This document shows positions 7,601-15,367 of a DNA stretch of 33,582 nucleotides, one piece after another. Source of the DNA: Flavobacteriaceae bacterium. Its GTDB lineage: Bacteria; Bacteroidota; Bacteroidia; Flavobacteriales; Flavobacteriaceae. The position numbers and the translations under genes are program-made. How positions within the stretch are numbered: the first letter of the stretch is position 1; the number at the start of each line of letters is the position of its first letter. The stretch lies in the NCBI GenBank assembly GCA_024643385.1, contig JAHEMZ010000029.1:1-33582 (forward strand), read 5' to 3'. Below the pieces are notes generated by a model that searched no databases, was not told where the DNA came from, and worked only from the letters and a program-made list of their open reading frames with translations.

Positions 7601-8532
7601 TAAGAGACAATGGTACTGACTATGATAATGACGGAGACACAACCAATCTCCTGCTCTTGAATTTTAAAACCTTAGGAGAGGTATTGTTTAGCGGACAAGC
7701 CTCTGTGACGAATGGTCAATTTCAGTTTGAATTTGTAGTTCCGAAGGATGTACAAGTGCCGGTGGGAAATGGAAAAGTAAGCTTTTATTCACAACAGTTT
7801 AATTCGTTAGTGGATCAAACAGGTTATAATTTGAACATAGTGGTTGGGGGGATCAATGAAAATGCCCCTGCCGATACGCAAGGCCCTTATATTAATCTTT
7901 TTATGAACGAAGAATCATTTGTTTCAGGAGGCGTTACCAATGATTCTCCCATTTTGTTAGCAAAATTGGAAGATGAGAATGGGATCAATACTTCCAGTGG
8001 TATTGGTCATGATATCATTGCCATATTAGATGGTGATGAAGCAAATCCCTTTGTGTTGAATGAATATTATCAGGCTGAAGTTGATGATTATACGAAAGGC
8101 ATGGCGAATTATAAACTTCGGGATCTGGCCGATGGCCTCCATACGTTGACCGTAAAGGCATGGGATGTATATAATAATTCTTCTACTTCTGAAATACAGT
8201 TTGTAGTTGCCGGAGATGATAAACTTAAAATTACCAGGGTATTAAATTATCCAAATCCGTTTGTAAATTACACGGAATTTTGGTTCAACCATAATCGCCC
8301 GCTTGAACCATTACAGGTGCAAGTTCAAGTTTTCACAGTGACAGGGAAAGTGGTTTGGACACAAAATCAAATTATCAATACGGAAGGCTTTTTATCGCGT
8401 GACATTATATGGAACGGGAAAGATGATTTTGGAGATTCAATTGGTAAAGGCGTCTATGTTTACAAGTTAACAGTTAAATCTACCCTGACCGGCCAGCAGG
8501 TTGAAAAATTCGAAAAACTGGTTATCCTATAA
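4666..8532 (+). CDS. porU: Type IX secretion system sortase PorU
   Basis: A 1288-residue secreted cysteine protease of the gingipain (C25) type that removes the C-terminal signal from T9SS cargo and attaches it to the cell surface. A signal peptide spans residues 1-21 (cleavage after MAIGQ). The C25 catalytic domain lies in the middle: LKYLCLFGDTSVDYKD, His783 in NYFGHGGEDG and Cys817 in FVTVTCEFSKFDNP, the two catalytic residues. The C-terminal part has Ig-like domains and ends with a FlgD-like module (NYPNPF, GKGVYVYKLTV). The length is within the usual range for flavobacterial PorU. It begins with two adjacent ATG codons (4666, 4669); either gives the same mature protein. porV follows 36 bases later and encodes its partner, while gldJ is divergent. 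Confidence 0.95.
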   Translation: MMKRKLSLLILVCTSVMAIGQSKDIRIFWNEDTKTAEKRISKEEQRDRLLSRLNLVVDKNTSSFDSRWLDRGFADSRSVEIVNTKWADLSVKEIQQLNPKIIPSTLEYSLQSALARDKIYTTISISPIVNRNGRLQKLLSFTVTYRYGSAPVNRTRMPISQSVLATGDWYRFQIDKTGIYKVDRSFLADIGMNTNDIDPAKIKIYGFGGKPLPLANDENFIFDLPEISIQVVGGDDGSFDNGDYLLFYGQGVEGYDSENDTNLNPYSDEVYYYVTASGNAGKRVQAMVEPTGNPNVIIREFQEERFHEEDEFSPAKVGRQWFGNRFDIESEQRYEFSFENLVVGKPVRVGVRAAASSEVATSLAVSVNSTTVDPLTFNPINDPTLLSVDSFVSDIPVSGGTVSLDLAYNNSGNPSSIGYLDYIRVEATRNLVGTGQSLIFKNKEVGTQSGIGEYEISNAAGFSQVWDVTRPDIVSFKLNEGANSNFTFKASLGEVRTYVAIVPSNYLNPIKGNNNRVTNQDLKGSIFLDNSGTFKDIDYLIIVPPFLIQPALRIANHHRNVSGLNVKVVTTDKIYNEFSSGKQDISAIRNFVRYVYENASNFDKRLKYLCLFGDTSVDYKDRLPDNNNIVPTYHTLSSVDTFNSFMSDDFYGMMDPNEGTMSASHSLDIAVGRIVVDEVSLANSVVDKIISYQEKASYGNWRNTFVLISDDVDVSWEYRALEVTLDSIGDRVTAEKPFINVKKIHIDSYQQETSAGGNRYPEAKEAVENAIEVGALIVNYFGHGGEDGLAKEFIYTKETAQDLRNTNRYPCFVTVTCEFSKFDNPQRITAGELTFWNKEGGAASLITTTRSVSVTLGVDFNELLAEILFGFGLDTPPHPSEALRLTKNEIANSNNKRVIFYIGDPAMPLAFPKKSIRLNTINDLPVGSSADTLKALSRIKMGGEVLDENGNVLNNYNGVVEVKVFDKDLQRATLGNDGIRDNGTDYDNDGDTTNLLLLNFKTLGEVLFSGQASVTNGQFQFEFVVPKDVQVPVGNGKVSFYSQQFNSLVDQTGYNLNIVVGGINENAPADTQGPYINLFMNEESFVSGGVTNDSPILLAKLEDENGINTSSGIGHDIIAILDGDEANPFVLNEYYQAEVDDYTKGMANYKLRDLADGLHTLTVKAWDVYNNSSTSEIQFVVAGDDKLKITRVLNYPNPFVNYTEFWFNHNRPLEPLQVQVQVFTVTGKVVWTQNQIINTEGFLSRDIIWNGKDDFGDSIGKGVYVYKLTVKSTLTGQQVEKFEKLVIL

Positions 8533-8543
8533 AAATTTAAAAG

Positions 8544-8551
8544 TATATTTG
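8544..8551 (+). promoter_or_regulatory. porV -7 promoter box
   Basis: TATATTTG, a full match, lies in the short porU-porV gap and ends 17 bases before the porV ATG. It suggests that porV has its own promoter besides read-through from porU. No clear -33 element is seen. Confidence 0.5.
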
Positions 8552-8568
8552 TTCAAAATTCAGACCTC

Positions 8569-9723
8569 ATGAAGAAAATTTTTGCTCTTATTTTAGTCTC
8601 ATTCCTCTTTATCAATACGTACGGTCAGGATGAAATTCCACCGCAACCGATAACCACCGGAGTGCCATTTTTGCTCATCGCAGCCGATGCAAGAGCAGGG
8701 GGTATGGGGGATATAGGCGTCGCTAGTTCCTCGGATGCTTTTTCGCAACAGTGGAACCCCGCCAAATATGCCTTTGCCATCGCTAAACAAGGAGTGGGGG
8801 TTACCTATACTCCCTACCTTAGTAATTTGGTGAATGATATCTTTTTGGGGAATCTTACCTATTATAATCGATTGAACGAAAGAAGTGCCGTAGCAGGTAG
8901 TTTTCGTTATTTCAGTTTAGGGGACATTGAATTAAGAGAAACCATCGATCAAACTCCATTGATCCAAAGTCCGAATGAATTTACCTTTGACCTATCGTAT
9001 GCCTTGCGATTGAGTGATCGATTTTCCATGGCGGTTGCCGGTCGTTATTTGCGGTCGGATCTAAAGATCCAAGCGTCTAATGAAGACGCTACTGCGGCGA
9101 GTTCTTTTGCAGTAGATGTGGCAGGATATTATCAAAGTGAAGAAATCGCCATGAACGATTTCAATGGGCGTTGGAGAGCCGGTTTTAATATTTCAAATGT
9201 CGGACCAAAGATCAAATATGACGAAGTGGGTCAAGAGAACTTTTTGCCTACCAAATTAGGTATCGGTGGGGGTTTTGACTTCATTTTGGATGAGTATAAC
9301 AAGATCGCAACTAATGTTGAATTCAATAAGCTTTTAGTACCTACACCGAAAGATTTTAATGGTGATGGAGTTTTAAATTCTGAGGATGCCGATGAGTATA
9401 ACAGTATTAGCTTTATTTCTGGAATGTTTAAATCCTTCGGTGATGCACCGGGTGGTTTTAGCGAAGAATTAAGTGAGGTTACTTGGGCGTTAGGAGCTGA
9501 GTATTGGTATCAGGATGTATTTGCGTTCCGAACCGGTTATTTCAACGAGAGTGAAGATAAAGGTTCTCGTAAGTTCCTTTCCTTAGGGGCAGGCTTTAAA
9601 TATACCTCTATTAACATTGATCTCTCTTATTTGTTCTCAACCTCAAAGGTGAGAAGTCCGCTGGAAGGAACCCTTCGATTTGGACTTACCTTCAGCTTCG
9701 GAGACGAGTACGACGAATATTAG
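8569..9723 (+). CDS. porV: Type IX secretion system outer membrane protein PorV
   Basis: A 384-residue outer-membrane beta-barrel of the FadL-like PorV (LptO) family. A signal peptide covers residues 1-19 (ends NTYGQ). Then comes the family start, ITTGVPFLLIAADARAGGMG, followed by SSSDAFSQQWNPAKYAF. The rest alternates amphipathic strands with acidic loops and ends in GLTFSFGDEYDEY. PorV takes cargo from the secretion pore and brings it to PorU, so the neighbouring porU gene fits. The length agrees with the family. The cdd gene begins only four bases after the porV stop, so the two are probably co-transcribed. Confidence 0.95.
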   Translation: MKKIFALILVSFLFINTYGQDEIPPQPITTGVPFLLIAADARAGGMGDIGVASSSDAFSQQWNPAKYAFAIAKQGVGVTYTPYLSNLVNDIFLGNLTYYNRLNERSAVAGSFRYFSLGDIELRETIDQTPLIQSPNEFTFDLSYALRLSDRFSMAVAGRYLRSDLKIQASNEDATAASSFAVDVAGYYQSEEIAMNDFNGRWRAGFNISNVGPKIKYDEVGQENFLPTKLGIGGGFDFILDEYNKIATNVEFNKLLVPTPKDFNGDGVLNSEDADEYNSISFISGMFKSFGDAPGGFSEELSEVTWALGAEYWYQDVFAFRTGYFNESEDKGSRKFLSLGAGFKYTSINIDLSYLFSTSKVRSPLEGTLRFGLTFSFGDEYDEY

Positions 9724-9727
9724 TGGT

Positions 9728-10213
9728 TTGAAAAAAATAAAGATTGAAGCGGAACTGGAATTATATAATTCGGTCAACGAATTACCGGTAACCTTTCAAA
9801 ATCTAATGTTTAAGGCGCAGGAAGCTCGTAACAAAGCTTATGCGCCTTATTCGCATTTTAAGGTAGGCGCCGCGATCTTACTCGACAATGGGGAGATCGT
9901 CATGGGGAATAATCAAGAGAATGCCGCTTTTCCGTCCGGGCTCTGTGCGGAACGAGTTGCCGTATTTCAAGCAGGTGCTGCCTTTCCGGAGGTGCCCATG
10001 GTTGCGTTGGCAATTTCCGCAGGTTCGATCAAGAAAGTCAATAAAACACCCATACCTCCTTGCGGTGCATGCCGACAATCCCTGGCGGAATATGAGGTTA
10101 AACAAGGATCCTCCATTACCATACTCTTTATGGGAGAACAAGGTCAAGTAGTAAAAGCAGCTGCCGTGAAGGACCTTCTTCCGCTTATTTTTGACCGATC
10201 TTATCTGAAGTAG
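9728..10213 (+). CDS. cdd: Cytidine deaminase
   Basis: A 161-residue cytosolic zinc enzyme that turns cytidine and deoxycytidine into uridine and deoxyuridine for pyrimidine salvage. Zinc ligands are in LCAER (Cys73, with catalytic Glu75) and PPCGACRQ (Cys112, Cys115). The substrate motif AYAPYSHFKVGAAI is at 38-50 and NAAFPSGLCAE at 65-75. I chose the TTG codon at 9728 as start: it gives KKIKIEAELELYNSVNELP, the expected N-terminus. The only upstream ATG in frame (9680) lies inside porV and would add 16 residues unlike the family. The next ATG (M27) would cut into the conserved core. It follows porV by four bases, as in related flavobacteria, without an obvious functional link. Confidence 0.9.
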   Translation: MKKIKIEAELELYNSVNELPVTFQNLMFKAQEARNKAYAPYSHFKVGAAILLDNGEIVMGNNQENAAFPSGLCAERVAVFQAGAAFPEVPMVALAISAGSIKKVNKTPIPPCGACRQSLAEYEVKQGSSITILFMGEQGQVVKAAAVKDLLPLIFDRSYLK

Positions 10214-10267
10214 CCACTCAATTCATATTTCGACAACGTTTTCGCTTCTTTTTTATAAAATTCGGGT

Positions 10268-10297
10268 TTTGTAGAAGTTAATAATAACGTATTTTTG
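10268..10297 (+). promoter_or_regulatory. pdhA promoter, Bacteroidota type
   Basis: TTTG at 10268-10271, 18 bases, then TATTTTTG at 10290-10297. The leader to the pdhA ATG is about 40 bases. The spacing is one base short of the usual 19-21. Confidence 0.6.
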
Positions 10298-10339
10298 TCT
10301 TTCGTATTTGTTATACTGAAGAATTATCATTTTTACTGA

Positions 10340-11338
10340 ATGAAAAAAATAACCAAACAAACATACCTGAATTGGTATGAGAACATGCTTTTTTGGCGGA
10401 AGTTTGAAGACAAATTAGCCCAAGTTTATATCAATCAGAAAGTAAGAGGCTTCTTGCATCTGTACAATGGACAGGAAGCCGTATTGGCAGGTGCGTTGCA
10501 CGCGATGGATCTTACTAAGGATAAGATGATCACTGCTTATAGGAATCACCCTCAACCTATCGGAATGGGTGTGGATCCCAAACGGGTAATGGCGGAATTA
10601 TACGGAAAGGCAACAGGTACTTCCCACGGTTTAGGAGGCTCGATGCACATCTTTTCCAAAGAACACAGATTTTACGGGGGTCATGGAATCGTTGGAGGAC
10701 AAATTCCTCTGGGGGCAGGACTGGCCTTTGCCGATAAATACCACGGGAGGGATGCTGTGACGCTTACCTTTATGGGCGATGGTGCTACTCGTCAAGGTTC
10801 TTTACATGAGACGTTTAACTTGGCCATGCTTTGGAAATTACCGGTGGTATTCTGTGTAGAAAACAATGGGTACGCTATGGGAACTTCTGTGGCTCGTACG
10901 GCGAATCACACGGAAATATGGAAGCTTGGATTAGGATATGAAATGCCCTGTCGCCCGGTCGATGGCATGAAACCTGAGACAGTGGCTAAAGAAATGGACG
11001 AAGCGATCAGCCGGGCAAGAAGAGGCGATGGCCCCACCTTCTTGGAAATTAGAACCTATCGTTATCGCGGCCATTCTATGAGTGATGCGCAGCATTATCG
11101 TACCAAGGAAGAAGTTGCTAAAATGCAAGAACAAGATCCGATTTCATATGTGTTGCATACGATCTACGAAAATAAATGGGCCACAGAAAAAGATATTGCA
11201 GCGATCGACGAACGCGTAAAGGATATGGTAGCCGAATGCGAAAAATTTGCTGAAGAGTCTCCTTTCCCTGAAAAAAATGTGATGTACGATGCCGTATATG
11301 AACAAAAGGATTACCCATTTTTACCTCATAAACTATAA
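10340..11338 (+). CDS. pdhA: Pyruvate dehydrogenase E1 component, alpha subunit
   Basis: A 332-residue thiamine-diphosphate enzyme subunit that decarboxylates pyruvate and passes the acetyl group to the lipoyl domains of E2. The ThDP/magnesium motif runs from GDGATRQGS (147-155) to VENNGYAMGT (173-182). Other alpha-subunit marks are FLHLYNGQEAV (38-48), AYRNHPQPIGMG, GTSHGLGGSMH (93-103) and FLEIRTYRYRGHSMSDAQHY. pdhC follows three bases after the stop, so they form one operon. The E1 beta subunit is not in this window and must be elsewhere. The equivalent subunits of branched-chain oxoacid or acetoin dehydrogenases are similar; the partner E2 makes PDH the best call. Confidence 0.93.
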   Translation: MKKITKQTYLNWYENMLFWRKFEDKLAQVYINQKVRGFLHLYNGQEAVLAGALHAMDLTKDKMITAYRNHPQPIGMGVDPKRVMAELYGKATGTSHGLGGSMHIFSKEHRFYGGHGIVGGQIPLGAGLAFADKYHGRDAVTLTFMGDGATRQGSLHETFNLAMLWKLPVVFCVENNGYAMGTSVARTANHTEIWKLGLGYEMPCRPVDGMKPETVAKEMDEAISRARRGDGPTFLEIRTYRYRGHSMSDAQHYRTKEEVAKMQEQDPISYVLHTIYENKWATEKDIAAIDERVKDMVAECEKFAEESPFPEKNVMYDAVYEQKDYPFLPHKL

Positions 11339-11341
11339 GTT

Positions 11342-12928
11342 ATGGCAGAAATAATTACCATGCCACGATTGAGCGATACCATGGAAGAAGGTACCGTGGC
11401 CAATTGGCTCAAGAAAGTGGGTGACAAGGTGAAAGAAGGAGATATTCTGGCTGAAATTGAAACAGATAAAGCCACCATGGAGTTTGAATCCTTCCATGAA
11501 GGCACCTTGCTTCATATTGGACTAAAAGAAGGTGAAACTGCTAAAGTGGACTCACTTCTTGCTATTATTGGTAAAGAAGGCGAAGATATTTCCGGATTAT
11601 TAGGTGACCCTGCCAAGAAGGAGCCGGCTCAAGTGAAAGAGCCTGCTCAAGTAAAAGAGGAAGTGGCTTCAGCAGGAAATACTCTTCCGGAAGGAGTTCA
11701 AATAATTACCATGCCGCGTCTTAGCGATACGATGGAAGAAGGTACAGTAGCTTCGTGGTTGAAAAAAGAAGGGGACCAAGTGAATGAAGGGGACATCTTA
11801 GCTGAAATAGAAACGGATAAGGCCACTATGGAATTTGAGTCTTTTTACAATGGGACGCTGTTAAAAATTGGTATTAAAGAAGGCGAATCCGCAAAAGTTG
11901 ATGCGTTGTTGGCGATCATTGGCCCTGCCGGGACGGATGTTTCCGGAGTTTCTGGAGTTTCGACTTCTAAATCACAAAAAGCAGAGGTAACTAAAATGGA
12001 GGCACCTGTTGCTAAAGTGGAAAAGGTTATCCCGCCCACTGTGGAATCTACTATTACTGCTCCTGCTAGTTCTTCATCCGGTGGACGATTATTCGTTTCT
12101 CCATTGGCTAAGAAGTTAGCGGAGGAGAAGGGAATTTCCTTAGCACAAGTGAAAGGATCGGGTGAAAATGGTCGCATCGTGAAAAAAGATATTGAAAATT
12201 TCCAACCTTCGACAGGGGGTGCTCAGACCTATATTCCGGTAGGAGAAGAAAGTTTTGAGGAAATGACCAACTCGCAAATGCGAAAGACCATTGCCAAGCG
12301 TTTGGGAGAATCAAAATTTACGGCTCCTCATTATTACCTGACTATAGAATTAGACATGGATAATGCGATTGCTTCCAGAAATGCCATCAACAGTGATCCT
12401 GAAGTGAAAATATCCTTCAATGATATGGTTGTGAAGGCGTGTGCCATGGCTTTGCGTAAACATCCGAGAGTGAACAGTCAATGGGAAGGCGATGTTACAC
12501 GAATAGCGAAACATATCCATTTGGGCGTCGCTGTTGCTGTGGAGGATGGATTGGTTGTGCCGGTATTGAAATTTGCCGACCATATGACGTTTTCACAAAT
12601 TGGGACCGCTGTGAAGGAATTGGCGGGTAAAGCGCGAAATAAAAAACTGAAACCCGAAGAAATGCAAGGGAGTACGTTTACCGTTTCTAATTTGGGGATG
12701 TTTGGTATCAAGGAATTCACTTCTATCATCAATCAACCCAATTCTGCCATTTTATCGGTTGGAGCGATCATTCAAAAACCGGTGGTCAAGAATGGAGCAA
12801 TTGCGATAGGAAATACGATGACCGTAACACTGGCTTGTGATCATAGAACGGTCGATGGGGCAACAGGAGCTCAATTTTTGCAGACCTTACGAAATTATAT
12901 AGAGAATCCGGTGACTATGTTTGTTTAA
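11342..12928 (+). CDS. pdhC: Pyruvate dehydrogenase E2, dihydrolipoamide acetyltransferase
   Basis: A 528-residue E2 core subunit that carries acetyl groups on lipoyl-lysine and moves them to CoA. Two lipoyl domains lie in tandem: residues 1-78 with Lys43 in ETDKATMEF, and about 119-196 with Lys160 in the same motif. They are joined by a linker with the short repeat EPAQVKEPAQVKE (94-106). A Ser/Ala/Pro-rich linker leads to the peripheral-subunit-binding domain (249-287, FVSPLAKKLAEEKGI, GRIVKKDI). The catalytic domain (about 305-528) ends with HRTVDG, holding His501 and Asp505. It is the second gene of the pdhA-pdhC operon and ends in a terminator. The two lipoyl domains differ in codon use, so the duplication is old. 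Confidence 0.95.
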   Translation: MAEIITMPRLSDTMEEGTVANWLKKVGDKVKEGDILAEIETDKATMEFESFHEGTLLHIGLKEGETAKVDSLLAIIGKEGEDISGLLGDPAKKEPAQVKEPAQVKEEVASAGNTLPEGVQIITMPRLSDTMEEGTVASWLKKEGDQVNEGDILAEIETDKATMEFESFYNGTLLKIGIKEGESAKVDALLAIIGPAGTDVSGVSGVSTSKSQKAEVTKMEAPVAKVEKVIPPTVESTITAPASSSSGGRLFVSPLAKKLAEEKGISLAQVKGSGENGRIVKKDIENFQPSTGGAQTYIPVGEESFEEMTNSQMRKTIAKRLGESKFTAPHYYLTIELDMDNAIASRNAINSDPEVKISFNDMVVKACAMALRKHPRVNSQWEGDVTRIAKHIHLGVAVAVEDGLVVPVLKFADHMTFSQIGTAVKELAGKARNKKLKPEEMQGSTFTVSNLGMFGIKEFTSIINQPNSAILSVGAIIQKPVVKNGAIAIGNTMTVTLACDHRTVDGATGAQFLQTLRNYIENPVTMFV

Positions 12929-12951
12929 GGATATAAGCGCCTTTTCATCCG

Positions 12952-12991
12952 ATCCCGTTATCCTCTAGTAGAAGATAACGGGATTTGTTAT
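12952..12991 (+). terminator. Terminator of the pdhA-pdhC operon
   Basis: ATCCCGTTATC (12952-12962) pairs perfectly with GATAACGGGAT (12974-12984) around an 11-base loop. The tail TTGTTATATTT is only moderately T-rich. Confidence 0.65.
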
Positions 12992-12996
12992 ATTTA
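12989..12996 (+). promoter_or_regulatory. Candidate -7 box of the SDR-manC operon
   Basis: TATATTTA differs from TAnnTTTG only in the last base. It ends exactly four bases before the ATG at 13001, the same spacing as at 24994 and 30721, which would give a leaderless mRNA. It overlaps the tail of the pdhC terminator. Confidence 0.35.
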
Positions 12997-13000
12997 AGCT

Positions 13001-13684
13001 ATGAATAAAAATATAGTAATTACAGGAACCAGCAGAGGTATAGGGTACGAATTAGTAGCACTTTTTACTGATGCCGGTCATAATGTCTTGGCCTTGTCGC
13101 GGAATGAAGTCCCGGTTTCCGGTCTTGATATCTCTAATTGTCATTGTATGCCCTGTGATATTACGAGCACCAGCGACCTAAAACGAGTTTCCAATTTTCT
13201 TGATTCAGAATGGAAACAGGTGGATGTTCTTATCAATAATTCAGGATATTTGGTCAATAAACCCTTTCAGCAATTAACACTGGAAGACTTTCAGGAAGCC
13301 TTTGAAGTCAACATTTTTGGAGCAGTCCGCATGATTCAAACAGTATTACCTTTTATGAAAAAGGAAGGGCATGTTGTGAATATTAGCAGTATGGGAGGCG
13401 TTCAAGGCAGTACAAAATTTCCGGGATTAGCGGCTTATAGCAGTAGTAAGGGGGCATTGATCACCTTGACAGAACTTTTGGCAGAAGAATACAAAGAGTC
13501 CGGGCCTTCTTTTAATGTGATGGCACTGGGAGCTGTGCAGACCGAAATGCTTGAGGAGGCATTCCCAGGTTATAAGGCACCCATTACGGCACGTGATATG
13601 GGAAAATATATTATGGATTTCGCCCTTAATGGGAACAAATACTATAATGGGAAAATACTACAAGTATCTAGTACAACTCCATAA
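13001..13684 (+). CDS. Short-chain dehydrogenase/reductase (SDR)
   Basis: A 227-residue classical SDR of unknown substrate, cytosolic. The nucleotide-binding motif TGTSRGIG is at 8-15, the NNSG motif (usually NNAG) at 79-82, and the catalytic residues are Ser130 in NISSMGG, Tyr146 and Lys150 in AAYSSSKGA. The length is on the short side for the family but nothing essential is missing. It resembles the CsgA-like SDRs. It starts a four-gene run with the SprT-like protein (3-base gap), manC (3-base gap) and a DUF389 protein (no gap). The cofactor choice (NAD or NADP) is not clear; Arg12 in the glycine loop favours NADP. Confidence 0.88.
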   Translation: MNKNIVITGTSRGIGYELVALFTDAGHNVLALSRNEVPVSGLDISNCHCMPCDITSTSDLKRVSNFLDSEWKQVDVLINNSGYLVNKPFQQLTLEDFQEAFEVNIFGAVRMIQTVLPFMKKEGHVVNISSMGGVQGSTKFPGLAAYSSSKGALITLTELLAEEYKESGPSFNVMALGAVQTEMLEEAFPGYKAPITARDMGKYIMDFALNGNKYYNGKILQVSSTTP

Positions 13685-13687
13685 AGC

Positions 13688-14284
13688 ATGAAGGATCATC
13701 TATTAAATTACCTACCTCATGGGGCAGTAGATCCTGTATTTGAACTTATTAAGAGCCAGCATGTGCATCTAAAAATAGTCAATGAACGGGTGACGCGGCA
13801 CGGCGACTATAGAAATTTACCAAACGGGGAACACCAAATCACCGTGAATGCAAACCTGAATAAATATCGTTTCCTGATTACCTTGATCCATGAAATTGCC
13901 CATTTGGCTGCTTTTACCAAATACGGAAGAAGGATCAAGCCGCATGGAAAGGAATGGAAAAGTACTTTTCAATTATTGATGCTCCCATTTCTTAGACCGG
14001 AAATATTCCCTAATCAATTATTGCCATTACTCGCCCTGCATTTTAAAAATCCGAAGGCAAGTAGTGATACCGATGCCAGATTGTCACTGGCCTTAAAACA
14101 ATTCGATCCGGAGAACGATAAAAACTATATCTTTGAAATACCTATAGGGGCAACGTTTCGGTTGTATAATGGAAAGATTTTCCAAAAAGGCAATAGACGA
14201 ATAAAAAGGTATGAATGTATCGAAATATCAACCGGAAGATTGTATTTGTTCAACCCCAATGCAGAAGTAGAATTTTTAAAATAA
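13688..14284 (+). CDS. SprT-like zinc metalloprotein
   Basis: A 198-residue protein with a SprT-like domain. The zinc motif HEIAH is at 68-72, with a third possible ligand at His86 in KPHGKEWK, the usual SprT arrangement HExxH...HGxxW. In Bacteroidota these proteins are mostly of unknown function; related SprT/Spartan enzymes act on DNA-bound proteins, which is only an analogy here. The second half (from about residue 115) is less conserved and ends in a small beta-rich region (FEIPIGATFRLYNGKIFQKG), which may be the zinc-ribbon-like tail without cysteines. It lies inside the SDR-manC run, with 3-base gaps on both sides. Confidence 0.85.
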   Translation: MKDHLLNYLPHGAVDPVFELIKSQHVHLKIVNERVTRHGDYRNLPNGEHQITVNANLNKYRFLITLIHEIAHLAAFTKYGRRIKPHGKEWKSTFQLLMLPFLRPEIFPNQLLPLLALHFKNPKASSDTDARLSLALKQFDPENDKNYIFEIPIGATFRLYNGKIFQKGNRRIKRYECIEISTGRLYLFNPNAEVEFLK

Positions 14285-14287
14285 CAC

Positions 14288-15367
14288 ATGAACAATAATT
14301 ATTATGCTGTTATCATGGCGGGAGGAATCGGATCCAGATTCTGGCCGGTGAGTACATCGGAATTCCCGAAGCAATTTCACGACATGCTGGGAACGGGTCA
14401 GACCTTATTGCAAAAGACCTTTCAGCGACTTCGGCATCTTGTTCCTCCGGACCAAATAAAAATACTTACCAACGAGCGCTATTTGTCCCTTTGTTTGGAT
14501 CAATTACCGGCCATTAAGGAGGAACAAGTGGTATTGGAACCTGCTATGCGAAATACCGCTCCCTGTATTTTACTTTCTGCACTTAAGGTACATAAGGAGA
14601 ATCCAAAAGCTTTGATGTTGGTGGCTCCAAGTGACCATTGGATCGAAAATGAAATAGCATTCATTCAAAATGTGGAGCAATGTTTTCAAGCATGTGCCAA
14701 GGATCCCATCTTAATGACGCTAGGCATAAAACCTACTTTTGCCAATACGGGTTATGGCTATATTGAGAGTGAAGAAGGAGAAGATGCTGCAATTCGGAAG
14801 GTTTTGCAGTTTCGGGAAAAACCGGATTATGAAACAGCACGTGAATTTTTAGCGGCAGGTAATTTTTTATGGAATGCCGGTATCTTCATTTGGAGCGTAG
14901 AGGCCATTATTCAGGCTTTTCAGGAGTACCTTCCTGAGATGTACAACCTCTTTAATAAGGGGTGGAGTACTTTCAATACTTCCGAAGAAAAGGACTTTGT
15001 AGGTCAGAATTATGCTTTGGCAGAGAATATATCCATCGATTATGGAATCATGGAAAAGTCACCTAATGTTTTTATGAAAAGTGCTGATTTTGATTGGAAC
15101 GATCTGGGGACCTGGGGAGCATTACACGATAAGTTGAATAAGGATCAATATAACAATGCAGTTGTACGCGCTTCGAATTATTTAAAAGATGCTCAAGGCA
15201 ATATTATATTTACTACGACCAACAAGTTAGTGGTAGTAGACGGTATCTCCGATTATATTATCGTGGATAAAGAGAACGTATTGCTTATTTACCCAAAGGA
15301 GAAGGAGCAGCACATTAAAAGTTTGTTGTCTGAAATAGCAACCAATTTTGGCGAAAAATATACGTAA
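14288..15367 (+). CDS. manC: Mannose-1-phosphate guanylyltransferase
   Basis: A 359-residue nucleotidyltransferase making GDP-mannose from mannose-1-phosphate and GTP, a sugar donor for surface polysaccharide and glycoprotein. The signature is at the start: VIMAGGIGSRFWPVSTSEFP (8-27, the nucleotide-binding loop), then LEPAMRNTAP and VAPSDHWI, then GYGYIE, FREKPDY, WNAGIFIW and a terminal NVLLIYPKEKEQ. It is the single-domain type without the fused phosphomannose isomerase found in some proteobacterial ManC. It is third in the four-gene run; its stop codon directly precedes the ATG of the DUF389 gene. The other genes of a capsule or LPS cluster are not nearby. Confidence 0.92.
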   Translation: MNNNYYAVIMAGGIGSRFWPVSTSEFPKQFHDMLGTGQTLLQKTFQRLRHLVPPDQIKILTNERYLSLCLDQLPAIKEEQVVLEPAMRNTAPCILLSALKVHKENPKALMLVAPSDHWIENEIAFIQNVEQCFQACAKDPILMTLGIKPTFANTGYGYIESEEGEDAAIRKVLQFREKPDYETAREFLAAGNFLWNAGIFIWSVEAIIQAFQEYLPEMYNLFNKGWSTFNTSEEKDFVGQNYALAENISIDYGIMEKSPNVFMKSADFDWNDLGTWGALHDKLNKDQYNNAVVRASNYLKDAQGNIIFTTTNKLVVVDGISDYIIVDKENVLLIYPKEKEQHIKSLLSEIATNFGEKYT

